A DNA stretch of 64,000 bases. Source: CAYPNP01 sp964412195. GTDB taxonomy: Bacteria > Acidobacteriota > JAAYUB01. The position numbers were made by a program, and so were the translations under genes. Location: the NCBI GenBank assembly GCA_964412195.1, contig CAYPNP010000002.1:62001-126000 (forward strand), written 5' to 3'. Each line of letters starts with the position of its first letter. The stretch's first letter is position 1. Positions 52,001-59,259 of the stretch are shown piece after piece. The notes under the pieces were generated by a model, which was given only the letters and a program-made list of their open reading frames with translations, did not search any database and was not told where the DNA came from.

Positions 52001-52031
52001 CTCCGGAAGTGTGTGGATCGAAGCTGAGTAG
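46083..52031 (+). CDS. Bacterial alpha-2-macroglobulin-like protein
   Basis: 1982 residues, very large. A signal peptide (LLCALALISFIMVSFMSAQ) is followed by a helical N-terminal region, then macroglobulin-type beta domains. TDRSLYRPGQTVYFKG is the MG-type motif, and QIDGFVLDAVSGEPVPGADV is a carboxypeptidase-regulatory-like insert. A proline/alanine linker (about 1160-1200) precedes the C-terminal complement-like part. The site FPYECSEQVFNRLYAN contains Cys1454 and Gln1457 in a CxEQ spacing like the thioester of host-type alpha-2-macroglobulin, so thioester trapping of proteases is possible. The family protects the periplasm from proteases. No pbpC is adjacent, unlike in E. coli. AAGGAGAAAGCC precedes the ATG. 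Confidence 0.92.
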   Translation: MNRLLCALALISFIMVSFMSAQDTTALWKEVEKAKQDGLPKTAVAKLEQIMAASGKAHRTGEWLRALSEKIALEGTIEGNQPAEKVRRLQAAMESAGPEARLLLRAVLAKWYWHYFTRNRWRFMNRTPTDQTDEADFTTWDLRKIFGAIDDLYQDLLKEREKLQKIPASHYADFLQSGTMPDRLRPTLYDFVAWEALDFYTSAEQAGAQPEDAFEIDAESAALAKRSEFLAYAPRTEDQDSPKLKALRIYQGLLSFHLANGNREALLDADLHRLVYVKNEAFGEEKNRRFRGRLEELLAGSEDLDFSSMIRYHLAEAWSDEGDLVKARSIALAGAEKYPKSLGGQACRSVVARIEAKSLRIQGEQAVPPGPTALRLTYKNFRKLYLRVYPDRWNAFFDEEYSYPNNLNDKQVRQLLAGQALRAWEVELPETPDYKERTEDIDVPALPAGYYRVFASFEPKFLSSPLVQHTWIWVSAVTLLSRPQPGQIDGFVLDAVSGEPVPGADVSLIYRSGPRYQYGPKVRTDADGHFAILRPGNTWDNHVHVRKGTDELFQAENVYSSERPVRQTQVRTVFFTDRSLYRPGQTVYFKGICVQIDADGKNYQVLPKRNVAVQFLDPNRQEIENLALVTNDFGSISGQFTAPKDRLTGLMTIEAADRTGATQLRVEEYKRPKFEVTLEPPATAIKLGGEVEVAGKAMAYTGAPVDGAMVRYRVVRQARWPYWWSWYFDVKPSGSQEIAHGKVATDAEGKFVVPFTAKPDPTIPESDDPSFVFQVFADVTDNAGETRSGSTGVTLGYAALAINLNAGETAESNREFSLSIGTATLDGKELAASGAWRILRLKEPPAPIRRDIWSERRGGPKTEQPEFGDNWRTWPVDRAVKESTFQTDSQNPFSAPVKLPAGLYKIEAVAKDAFGKEVKAFLPLMVLPERGSIRFGLRLPNLVSLPEGGTVEVGGTLDALWGTGYDEGRAIVEIEHRGEIVKRYWTPKGATQQRIQWPVGEDFRGGFTLHVTQVRENRDYVNSLHVTVPWDNKELALSFETFRDKMEPGAKETFRVKIRGKKGELAAAEMAAAMYDYSLDQFYPHAWSGFNFFWQDWSQLRYQPVINASGFNTWRDNWNAYMGMPEIDYLHFPETVTEYLFGYGFPGERRYMAMKSAGAGPPPPPMPSAAPAAAAPEAMKEEAADMATGVVGGVGRGTGSGETRSGSGAPPAAIDLSGVQARKNLNETAFFFPQLLTDADGGVTLQFTMPEALTKWKFLGFAHTPDCKNGLLTDFVVTRKELMVQPNPPRFLREGDTLLFSAKVVNMSDKELSGAVRLEFRNALNDQVVDAALGLQDATQAFKIAAGASSGFTWTIKVPLGMGPLSYTVVARAESFSDGETGTVPVLPSRIFLTESVPLHIRGPETKDFTFDRLKQIGTSDTLEPFRLTVQVASNPAWYAIQALPFLIEFPYECSEQVFNRLYANSLARHIANSDPKIERIFAQWRGTDALKSNLEKNEELKSVLLAETPWVLDAQGESAAKRRVGLLFEKNTIQSNLDSAVRKLTDMQLSNGAWPWFPGGRPSDYITLYIVTGYGKMKHFGVEVDNAPARRALGYLDGWIRRYYDDIQHKELNHLSSIVALYLYGRSFYLEEQPIGADAKVAVDYFLGQARKYWLDLDCRMSQGHLALALNRFGDKETARKIMASIKERSVSNEEMGMFWRELELSWWWFRAPIETQAVMIEAFAEVTGDTAAVEDCKVWLLKQKQTQDWKTTVATADAVYALVLRGDNPLASDKLVRVSLGGTEVVPEQVEAGTGFYEKQYYDGAIKPEMSQITMVKEDKGIAWGGVHFQYFEDMTKVTPHATNLSLEKKLFVNRDTPKGPVIEPVAGPVKVGDLLTVRVILRVDRDMEYVHLKDLRGSGLEPTSVLSGYRFQDGLAYYQSTKDTASHFFIDYLPKGTYVFEYTLRVQHRGRYQSGVAEIQCMYAPEFNSHSGSVWIEAE

Positions 52032-52033
52032 GG

Positions 52034-52170
52034 CTTATTGCGGATTGCGGATTGGAATCGTGCTCGTGCTCGTAATCGACGGATGACGGGTGACCGGTGA
52101 CCGATCGTAATCGAGGATCGTAATCGAGGATTGTAATCGTGATCGTAATCGTGATCATAATCGACGATTG
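52034..52170 (+). repeat. CGTAATCG and GGTGACC word-repeat stretch
   Basis: Multiple CGTAATCG, GTGATCG, GCGGATTGCGGATTG and GGTGACCGGTGACC words make up this part of the gap after the alpha-2-macroglobulin gene. The words are the same as in the cassettes at 36250-36442, 37500-37672 and 54271-54403. The gap ends at a terminator. Confidence 0.75.
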
Positions 52171-52203
52171 AGCACGGACATCGGACTTCGGAAATCGGAC
52201 CTG

Positions 52204-52244
52204 GGACCTGGGGGCTGAGAGCGGCCCCAGGTCCTTGTTCTTTT
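52204..52244 (+). terminator. Rho-independent terminator after the word repeat
   Basis: A perfect 10-bp stem GGACCTGGGG/CCCCAGGTCC (52204-52213 with 52225-52234) with an 11-base loop is followed by TTGTTCTTTT. It is suitably placed to end the alpha-2-macroglobulin transcript, 173 bases beyond its stop codon. Confidence 0.75.
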
Positions 52245-52342
52245 GATGAGGGGATTTCCGGTTATTGCCTCGCGCCCTTGGCGCCTATGCGCGATAATCC
52301 AGACTTCGGAGCGAAGGCGCGCCCAGATGTCTCGAGGTACGG

Positions 52343-52921
52343 CTATCCTGCGCTGTCGTAAGCGATCTGGATCCAGGCGATCAGTTCGGCATCCACCTGC
52401 GCGGCGTCGGTCACGTGGACCTTGTACTGGCACATGCCGCCGGGGGGCAGTGCCTGCAGGCGCTCCGTGCCGGCGACGCCCTTCATGTTCAAACCCACCT
52501 CCACCCGCGTCTGGGTGGCCGGTCCGAGCATGGCGAACTGCTTCTTGCGGCGCAGGGAGACGTAACCCTTCTTGGGAGCGATCTCGAACTCCCCGAACCT
52601 CCCGATGGCCGCCATCAGCCGCTCGTGGATGGGCCGCAGGTGCGCCTTGCCGCCGCTGTAGATCCCGTCCAGCACGTCGCCGGCCGGCGGCGGCGCTCCC
52701 CCAGCCGGGGCTTCGCCGGCCGCCGACTTCAGGTAGGTGTGGACCAGGGTGTTGGCATCGCCGTGGCCCATGCCCAGCTCCTGCTTGAGCAGGTCGCGCA
52801 ACTGGCCGTGCTTGGACAAGCCGCTGCGCCGCAGGATGGCGAACAGCTCCTCCAGCGACTTGCCGGTCCGGGTCTGGATGTTCTTCAATTGGGTCTCGAA
52901 CGCCTTGTCGACGATGTTCAT
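52343..52921 (-). CDS. DUF4287/DUF5655 domain protein
   Basis: 192 residues. The N-terminal domain (about 1-70) has the DUF4287 pattern TGKSLEELFAILRRSGLSKHGQLRDLLKQELGMGHGDANTLVH. The C-terminal domain (about 85-190) resembles DUF5655: HERLMAAIGRFGEFEIAPKKGYVSLRRKKQFAML. Both are small, poorly characterised domains often found together in soluble proteins. I chose the ATG at 52921, with GGAGGG about eight bases upstream. It is a single gene. The 389-base gap up to 53310 shows a GGAAATTC/GAATTTCC inverted pair and a CATACC-N6-GGTATG pair (53251-53268), otherwise nothing. Confidence 0.85.
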   Translation of the reverse strand: MNIVDKAFETQLKNIQTRTGKSLEELFAILRRSGLSKHGQLRDLLKQELGMGHGDANTLVHTYLKSAAGEAPAGGAPPPAGDVLDGIYSGGKAHLRPIHERLMAAIGRFGEFEIAPKKGYVSLRRKKQFAMLGPATQTRVEVGLNMKGVAGTERLQALPPGGMCQYKVHVTDAAQVDAELIAWIQIAYDSAG

Positions 52922-53310
52922 CGTGATTCCCTCCAGATGTTTCGTCCCTATGCGGGTCGCGGACGGCACCGTCCGGCGAGCCCGCGGGGGTGAGTTGGAA
53001 ATTCCTGGCCTGTTGGACTGAATTTCCAGGAAAGGGATTCATGGAAAGGGGGCCGCGCGAGACTCAAGCCACCTCAAGATCTCCTGAAAGGGTTGCGGCA
53101 AGGTGTTCTTCCCGACGTGCCGGGCACGATTCAAAGATTCTCTCCCCGCAATTGAAGGAGGATCATCCCATCCGTCACCTCCACCTCCCCCGGGGTGCCG
53201 TCGGTCAAACCCGCGGCGTCCCGAACCGGTGCTGGCAACTTCCCGGTGGTCATACCGGTGCGGGTATGGTCTAATTCTCCCAAGGAAGGCAATCGGCAGG
53301 CGGAGGCAAC

Positions 53311-54111
53311 GTGAAAAAATCACTGGAGGAGTCGATTCTCCACACCCTGGATGGCGGCCGGAATCCGGAGGTGATGCCTTATCTCGACTACCTGTTGCAG
53401 GACTTCTGGGAGATGGGCGCGTCACCCCGGCAGATGCTGGAGCTGTTGAAGGCCAACCTGCCGCACGGGGCCCGGGATCTCCGCATCGCCGACCTGGGTT
53501 GCGGCAAAGGGGCGGTATCCATCACCCTGGCCTCCGAATTGGGTGCACGGGTCTTCGGCGTGGACGGCATGCCGTCGTTCATCCGGGTGGCCCGGCAGAA
53601 AGCCGTGGAACACGGCGTGGCCGAGCGGTGCCGGTTTGAAGCGGGCGACGTTCGAGACTGGGCAGGGCAGATGAGCGGATTCGATGTGGCCATCCTGGGC
53701 GCCACCGGTCCGTTATGGGGAACCTATGACGCCACCTGGCAGTCCATCCGGCGGATCATCCGGCCCGGGGGGTACATCCTGGTGGATGACGCCTACGTCC
53801 GGGAAGGGAGCCGCTGCAGCAATCCGGTGTATCTCGACCAGAACGAGTTCTTCCGGATCCTGCGGCGAGCCCGGCTGGAGGTGATCGATCAAATCGTCAG
53901 CACGGAAGAACAGCAGCACGCGACCGACGCGGCCTTCTTTCACCAAATTCAGATCCGCGTGATGGAGCTGGAACGGGCTCACCCGGAAATGCGGCCAATC
54001 TTTCAGGCGTACCTGGATAATCAACGCCGGGAAAACGCGGTACTGGAATCGGAGGTGAGTTGTGTGACCCTCCTGCTCCAGCACCGGCCGGACGTCATGG
54101 CCGCCCCCTGA
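53311..54111 (+). CDS. SAM-dependent class I methyltransferase
   Basis: 266 residues. The SAM-binding motif I is IADLGCGKGAVSITLA, motif II GVDGMPSFIRVARQ and the post-motif acidic loop FEAGDVRDW. The N-terminal helices and C-terminal helices make up the rest. The substrate is not recognisable. Start GTG at 53311 with GGCGGAGG nearby. It is isolated between two repeat-rich gaps. A CATACC-N6-GGTATG pair lies 43 bases upstream and could be an operator. Confidence 0.88.
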   Translation: MKKSLEESILHTLDGGRNPEVMPYLDYLLQDFWEMGASPRQMLELLKANLPHGARDLRIADLGCGKGAVSITLASELGARVFGVDGMPSFIRVARQKAVEHGVAERCRFEAGDVRDWAGQMSGFDVAILGATGPLWGTYDATWQSIRRIIRPGGYILVDDAYVREGSRCSNPVYLDQNEFFRILRRARLEVIDQIVSTEEQQHATDAAFFHQIQIRVMELERAHPEMRPIFQAYLDNQRRENAVLESEVSCVTLLLQHRPDVMAAP

Positions 54112-54270
54112 CGTGCCTGACCGCCATTTCGCGGACCGGTCTCTATCAGTAGAGACATCGCACTGCTCCTGGCCTGTCGCGGCACCTCCATCATACCGAG
54201 AGTAATTGTCTATTGTCGATTGTACGGATTGAAAATGCGATGGTGTCAGGCTCTGTCACAAATCGGCTCT

Positions 54271-54403
54271 GCGTCCTCCGCGCCTCTGTGTGAACTTCCT
54301 GATTCGATTACGATTACGAGGACGATTACGATCGACGATTACGATCGGTTTCACCGGTCACCGGTCACCGGTCACCGGTCAGTCGTCGAGCACGAGCACG
54401 AGG
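54271..54403 (-). repeat. Modular repeat cassette with CGTAATCG and ACCGGTC units
   Basis: Reading on the minus strand it shows GCTCGTGCTCG, four GACCGGT words, runs of CGTAATCG, GAATCAGGAAGTTCAC and CAGAGGCGCGGAGG. The order and words match the cassettes at 36250-36442 and 37500-37672, here in the 37500 orientation. It lies in the gap 54112-54416, just after the stop codon of the unknown gene. No gene is seen in the gap. Confidence 0.75.
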
Positions 54404-54416
54404 GATGGCGGCAAAC

Positions 54417-55886
54417 CTATTGGTTGCGCCGTAGATACTCGTACAGTTCGCGGGAGTCGACCGGCTGCATCTGCTCGTTGTACTTCGGATTCTGGCCGGT
54501 GTAGTTGTAATAGTCGTACGGCTTCCCTTCCCACGTCTCGCCCGTAGCCGTGTTGCGGGTACCCCACGCATCGGTGTGGTAGACGGTCCCGCCCTCCATG
54601 TCCGAGATCCAGTCCGACTCACCGCGGATGTACTGCGTCCGCTGGTAGTCGATGTAGTCCTGGCTGCGCTGCCGCTCGTCGTAGGCGGCCTGCATCATGG
54701 AGTGGATCTCCTCCCGCGTCCGCGCCATCACCTGGGCGGTCTGGCGCTGCAGCTCCCGCAGGTGCGCCATCCCGCGGGCGATGTACTCCTGGGCGAACTG
54801 GTCGTTGATCTTGTACGAAGACACCATCTGCATGTAGTGGGGCACCCAGGCGTCGAACTGGTCCTGGGGGCCGGTCACGGTGATGTGCCAGAAGCGCCAG
54901 TTGGTGTCCGACTGGGAGCCGAAGCTCACGCCGAACGTCCAGCCCTTGCTCGGCACTCCCTGGGCGGAGGTGAACGTGTAGGTCATGTCCGCCACCTGCA
55001 CCGGGCCGGCATAGGCCTGCTGCATCATCGCGGCGATTTCCGGCCGCGGATTGACCGTCAGGAACTGCATGCCCTGCAGCAGCCCGGGGCGGGCGGCCAG
55101 GAAGTACATGGCCCGGTCCGGCGAGAGGAACGGCGAGACCGGCACGTTGGGCGGGGACACGCCCAGGCGCGGCGTGATCAGCTGGACGTTGGCCACCATG
55201 AAGCCGAAGCCGGCGGCGGCGTCCCCCGCCAGGAACGAGCAGGTGCCGAAATCCTTATAGGTCCAGTTCTGCGGGATGGTGAAGGAGGCCGAGCCGTCCC
55301 CCAGGCGGCAGGTCTGCCACTGGACGGCGGGCACGGCCGGCGCCGCGCCCCCCGCGCCGCCCTCGGGGAAACCTCCCTTGATAATGCGGACGTTGGCCAG
55401 GATGGTCAGGAAGAGCGGCTTCTCCGCTTCGAGCCGGCCGGCCGGGGCCTCGCATACCGACACCAGGCACTGCTTCGGCCTCATGGTGATCCAGCCCTGC
55501 CCCTCGCGCCGCCCGCCCTGGAAGGAATAGGCAAAGCGGTACGCCAGGCGGGTGCCGTCGGCGCTGCGCCGGAGGTCGTTGAAGCTCATGTCCGGGAAGC
55601 GCGAGCGGGCGTTGGCGGATACCGTCTTGACCACGGCGAAGGAGTCCGGCCCGAAGCGGTTCTTCAGGCAGACCTGGGTCAACAGGCCTCCGCCGGCCGG
55701 ATCCAGCACGGTGTAGCTCCACATCCCCTCGCCGGACTGCTCCTGCACCGTCCAGCCCGCCGGCTTGTAGAGGACAAAGTTGGCCTCGGTGGACACGTAT
55801 TTCTCCATGGTCGGCATGGCGTCACCTCCCGCCAGCAGGATGCCGGCCGCAAGCCAGCCCGCGAGACACAGAATCCCGGTTTTCAT
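54417..55886 (-). CDS. Unknown large secreted protein with Tyr-rich C-terminus
   Basis: 489 residues with a signal peptide (ILCLAGWLAAGILLAGG). Two similar beta-rich parts (about 25-170 and 190-350) each start with a phrase like VLYKPAGWTVQE / FTIPQNWTYKDFG, recalling the PsbP/DUF1795-like fold for lipoproteins. The C-terminal 110 residues are helical and end in a Tyr/Asn-rich tail (GKPYDYYNYTGQNPKYNEQM). No catalytic motif is recognised. I chose the ATG at 55886 with GGAGAGG upstream. The role is unknown; it lies between two non-coding gaps. Confidence 0.72.
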   Translation of the reverse strand: MKTGILCLAGWLAAGILLAGGDAMPTMEKYVSTEANFVLYKPAGWTVQEQSGEGMWSYTVLDPAGGGLLTQVCLKNRFGPDSFAVVKTVSANARSRFPDMSFNDLRRSADGTRLAYRFAYSFQGGRREGQGWITMRPKQCLVSVCEAPAGRLEAEKPLFLTILANVRIIKGGFPEGGAGGAAPAVPAVQWQTCRLGDGSASFTIPQNWTYKDFGTCSFLAGDAAAGFGFMVANVQLITPRLGVSPPNVPVSPFLSPDRAMYFLAARPGLLQGMQFLTVNPRPEIAAMMQQAYAGPVQVADMTYTFTSAQGVPSKGWTFGVSFGSQSDTNWRFWHITVTGPQDQFDAWVPHYMQMVSSYKINDQFAQEYIARGMAHLRELQRQTAQVMARTREEIHSMMQAAYDERQRSQDYIDYQRTQYIRGESDWISDMEGGTVYHTDAWGTRNTATGETWEGKPYDYYNYTGQNPKYNEQMQPVDSRELYEYLRRNQ

Positions 55887-56062
55887 GGTCGACCTCTCCA
55901 CGGAAGGATCCGGGACCGGCCGGATCGGGGAGGAACGGATCCTCCCGGCGGCGCGCCCGGCAGCTGATATTGGCTTTATTATACCACCAGGCTGGATCGC
56001 CACCCTCGGCACAACTCCCTCCTACCTGCCGGAAGAGGATTCTCCCCGATTTGACTCATTCG

Positions 56063-56120
56063 TTGCAAACGACGCTGCATGTTGCAGATATTTGCAACAT
56101 ATGCAACAATCAAGCGCAAC
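56063..56120. promoter_or_regulatory. Operator-like array of TTGCA/TGCAA boxes
   Basis: TGTTGCA (56080-56086) and TGCAACA (56093-56099) form a 7-bp inverted repeat with a 6-base centre. A second TGCAACA (56102-56108) follows at a 9-base pitch, and TTGCAAA (56063) and GCGCAAC (56114) flank them. It lies 126 bases upstream of the efflux gene cluster and may bind a dimeric repressor. Confidence 0.55.
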
Positions 56121-56233
56121 GCAGCGACGGGGCTGCTATTATCATGTTCTTATTATTCCGCTTGTTAACAAATACTTGTCTGATTGGCATCCGATATGCA
56201 AGTAGCGCCCGGGCGGAACCGCTGGAGGAAACC

Positions 56234-56644
56234 ATGAACGCAATGCTAGCCAACAAGTACCTGGTCGACGGGCAGATCCGGCAGGCGATCGAGCTGTTCG
56301 AATCCGAACTTCGGAAGGACCCGGCGTCTCTCGCCACGCTGTATTCCCTGATCGTCTGCTACTCGCTGTCGGGTCAGTGCGCGGACGCCGTCCCTGTCGC
56401 CGCCGCCATTCTCCGCCGGGAAGGCGCGCTGGACCTGAATCGGATCCGGGAGTACCGGCAGCGGTTCACGGAAGACCTGTTCCAGCGCGGCGCCCTCCGG
56501 TTCGCGGAGATGTGCAGGCAGGCCGACCGGCGGGCTTCCGTCTACAGCCGCCTGGTGCTGGCGGTGCTGCTGGACGACGTCGCGGAGATCGCCCTCTGTC
56601 AGGAAACCATGAAAGACCTTCGATCAAAAGGAATGATAGAATGA
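56234..56644 (+). CDS. Small TPR-like protein
   Basis: 136 residues, all helical, with tetratricopeptide-like repeats (LANKYLVDGQIRQAIELFESELRKDPASLATLYSLIVCYSLSGQ form the first pair). No signal peptide. GGAGGAAACC precedes the ATG. It is the first gene behind the TTGCA array. Its stop codon overlaps an upstream start option of the TolC gene, so it is probably in the efflux operon. Its role in that operon is unknown. Confidence 0.75.
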   Translation: MNAMLANKYLVDGQIRQAIELFESELRKDPASLATLYSLIVCYSLSGQCADAVPVAAAILRREGALDLNRIREYRQRFTEDLFQRGALRFAEMCRQADRRASVYSRLVLAVLLDDVAEIALCQETMKDLRSKGMIE

Positions 56645-56709
56645 ACAGCGTACGCTTCCAAAAATCCATGCGCTCGGAAATCTTGAGACTGCCTTTTCAG
56701 GAGAGTGTC

Positions 56710-58074
56710 ATGATCCATCTCACCCGCCTCACTGGGTTCCTCGTGTTTTTCGGGCTGGCGGTCGCGTGGTCTGCGGGGCAGGACGCCCCCGCCCGGCTGA
56801 CGCTGAAGGAAGCCGCCCAACTGGCCGTCGAGCACAACCCCGCCCTGCAGGCGGCGGCGCTGGACCGCCAGGCGGCCAGGGAGCAGACCCGTCAGGCCAA
56901 ATCGATGTATTACCCGCGGGTGGATTTCCGTGAGACCTTCACCAACGGCAACAATCCCGTCTACGCCTTCGGTTCGCTCCTGAACCAGCGGTCCTTCACG
57001 GCCGCCGACTTCGCCTTGGACCGCCTGAACCACCCTGATCCGCTGACCAACTTCAAGAGTGAGGTCACGGTGTACCAGTCCATCTGGGAGGGCGGCAAGA
57101 CCCAGGCCCGCAACCGGATGGCCGGGATGAACGAGCAACTCAAGGAACGCCAGGAGACCCAGGCGCGCCAGCAGCTGTTCTTCGAAGTGGTCAAGAGCTA
57201 CTTCGCCGTCCAGCTGAGCGAGGAGAACCTGGCCACCACCCGAAACGCCCTGGCTTCCGCCGAGGCCAACCGGCAGCGGATCCAGAACATGTTCGACAGC
57301 GGGATGGTCGTGGAGTCGGACCTGCTCCGGATGAAGGTGCACGTGGCGGACGTCCAGCGCCAGGTCCTGGAGGCGGAAAACCAGCTCCAGCTCAGCAAGT
57401 CGGCTCTGGACGTCGCCCTCGGCCACGCCCTGCCCCCCGCGTTCGAGCCGGCCACTCCGCTGGCCCTGCGCGCGGCACCCCGGGAAGGGCTCGACGAGCT
57501 GAAGGCGGCTGCGGTGCAGCAGCGTCCCGAAATCCTGCAGCTTCAGCTCGCCGAGGGGATGACCCTCGAGCAGGCCAATGAGGCGCGGGGTGACTACAAG
57601 CCGGGCGTGGGCTTCTTCTCCACGCTCGAGTACAACTTCGGCACAGACTGGGACAACCAGGGCGGCAACTACATGCTCGGCGTCCAGCTGCGCTGGAACC
57701 TCTATGACGGGCAGGCCAAGGGCGCCCGGGTGGCCGAGGCCCGCTCCAACGCCGCCAGGCTCGAGGCCCAGCGGCAGAACCTGGCCAACCAGGTCGGCCT
57801 GCAGGTCACCGACGCCTGGCTGCGCCTGCGCACCGCCGGGCAACAGCACTCCGTCGCGGTGACCGCCGTGACCCAGGCCGAGGAGAGCCTCCGCATTGTC
57901 AAGAACCGCTACGAGGCCGGCCTGGCCCCGCTGATCGACCTCCTCAACGCCGAGACCTCGCTGCTGGCGACCCGGACCAACGTCAGCCAGGCGCTCTACC
58001 AGCAGAACCTGTCCCTCGCCAGCCTGGAACTCGCCACCGGGCGGCTGGACCTGACCAGCCCCCTGTTCGATTAA
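56710..58074 (+). CDS. TolC-family outer membrane efflux protein
   Basis: 454 residues with a signal peptide (RLTGFLVFFGLAVAWSAGQ). The TolC fold is evident from duplicated long helices: LTLKEAAQLAVEHNPALQAAALD, YYPRVDF, ATTRNALASAEANRQRIQNMFDSGMVVESDLLRMK, and VKNRYEAGLAPLIDLLNAETSLL. It provides the exit duct for the pump below. I chose the ATG at 56710 because CAGGAG lies upstream and the signal peptide begins there. An ATG at 56641 overlapping the previous stop codon would add 23 residues. Confidence 0.92.
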   Translation: MIHLTRLTGFLVFFGLAVAWSAGQDAPARLTLKEAAQLAVEHNPALQAAALDRQAAREQTRQAKSMYYPRVDFRETFTNGNNPVYAFGSLLNQRSFTAADFALDRLNHPDPLTNFKSEVTVYQSIWEGGKTQARNRMAGMNEQLKERQETQARQQLFFEVVKSYFAVQLSEENLATTRNALASAEANRQRIQNMFDSGMVVESDLLRMKVHVADVQRQVLEAENQLQLSKSALDVALGHALPPAFEPATPLALRAAPREGLDELKAAAVQQRPEILQLQLAEGMTLEQANEARGDYKPGVGFFSTLEYNFGTDWDNQGGNYMLGVQLRWNLYDGQAKGARVAEARSNAARLEAQRQNLANQVGLQVTDAWLRLRTAGQQHSVAVTAVTQAEESLRIVKNRYEAGLAPLIDLLNAETSLLATRTNVSQALYQQNLSLASLELATGRLDLTSPLFD

Positions 58075-58098
58075 CCCATGATCCTGGAGGAACGAATC

Positions 58099-59259
58099 AT
58101 GAAACGCACCCATACCCTGATCCTGTGGAGCCTCGCCGGACTCATCACCCTCCTCGCCGCCTGCGGGGGAGCGGCGGAAAAGAAGCCGGAGGCGGCCGCC
58201 GGAACGCCGGTCGCCGTCCAGACCGCCGCTGTGGCCCAGGCCGACTGGCCGTCCCGCTACGAGGCGGTCGGCACCGTCCGCGCCCGCACGACCGCCATGA
58301 TCGCCGCCAAGGTCATGGGCTACGTCCAGGAAATCAAGGTGGACACCGGCGACCGCGTCCGGGCCGGCCAGGTGCTGCTGGTGCTGGACGCCCGGGATCT
58401 GGACGCCGGCCACAAAGCGGCCCAGGCGGTCCTCCACGAGGCCCAGGCGGCGGCCGGCGAGGTGGACAACGCCATCGCCGCGGCCCAGGCCCAGCTGGAC
58501 CTGGCGCAGGTCACGTACCAGAGGATGAAGGACCTGCATGAGAAGAAATCCATCTCCAACCAGGAGTTTGACGAGGCCTCGGCCCGCTACAAGATGGCCC
58601 AGTCCGGCTACGAGATGGCCCGGGCCAAGAAGACCCAGGTGGACGCCAAGATCCGCCAGGCCGAAGAAGGCTTGGCGGCCGCCAAGGTGGCGCTGGGCTA
58701 CGCCACCATCACCGCGCCGTTCGACGGCGTGGTCACCGAAAAGCCCGTCCAGCTCGGCAACCTCGCGTCGCCGGGCATGCCGCTGCTCACCGTGGAGCGG
58801 GCCGGCGCCCATCGCCTGGAGGTGGCGGTGGAGGAATCCCGCCTGCCCCTCCTCCATACGGGGGACGCGGTGAAGGTCTCCCTGGACGCCCTGAACAGGC
58901 AGGTGGACGCCCGGATCAGCGAGATCGTCCCGGCGGTCGACGCCGCCTCACGCTCCTTCGTCGTCAAGATCGACCTGCCGGCGGAGGCCGCCCTGCGGTC
59001 CGGCCTGTTCGGCCGGGCGATGTTCGACACCGGCCGGCGCAGCGTGCTGACCGTGCCCGCCGCCGCGGTGGTGGAGCGCGGGCAGCTCCAGTCGGTCTTC
59101 GTGGTGGAGGGCGGCCTCGCCCACGCTCGCCTGGTCACCCTCGGCGACACGCAGGACGGCCGCCGGGAAGTCCTGTCCGGCCTGGCCGCCGGCGAGACGG
59201 TGGTCGCCCCCGTGCCGCATGAGCTGGCCGACGGCGCCAAGGTGGAGGTCCGGCAGTGA
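58099..59259 (+). CDS. RND efflux periplasmic adaptor lipoprotein
   Basis: 386 residues with a lipobox-like LLAACGG, so probably an inner-membrane-anchored lipoprotein. The barrel-sandwich (VMGYVQEIKVDTGDRVRAGQVLLVLD), a long hairpin coiled coil (about 110-185) and the return (ITAPFDGVVTEKPVQLGNLASPGMPL) are typical of membrane fusion proteins. The coiled coil docks onto TolC. GGAGGAACGAATC precedes the ATG at 58099. It overlaps the pump gene by four bases (GTGA). Confidence 0.94.
   Translation: MKRTHTLILWSLAGLITLLAACGGAAEKKPEAAAGTPVAVQTAAVAQADWPSRYEAVGTVRARTTAMIAAKVMGYVQEIKVDTGDRVRAGQVLLVLDARDLDAGHKAAQAVLHEAQAAAGEVDNAIAAAQAQLDLAQVTYQRMKDLHEKKSISNQEFDEASARYKMAQSGYEMARAKKTQVDAKIRQAEEGLAAAKVALGYATITAPFDGVVTEKPVQLGNLASPGMPLLTVERAGAHRLEVAVEESRLPLLHTGDAVKVSLDALNRQVDARISEIVPAVDAASRSFVVKIDLPAEAALRSGLFGRAMFDTGRRSVLTVPAAAVVERGQLQSVFVVEGGLAHARLVTLGDTQDGRREVLSGLAAGETVVAPVPHELADGAKVEVRQ

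Noticed and set aside
46116..52001. A 1961-codon open frame on the strand opposite the alpha-2-macroglobulin gene
   Set aside because: It mirrors the third-position G/C bias of the real gene. It has His/Val/Leu-rich low-complexity sequence, no ribosome site and no domain.
54220..54504. An open frame across the repeat at 54271-54403
   Set aside because: It is made of repeat words and runs into the end of the real minus-strand gene.
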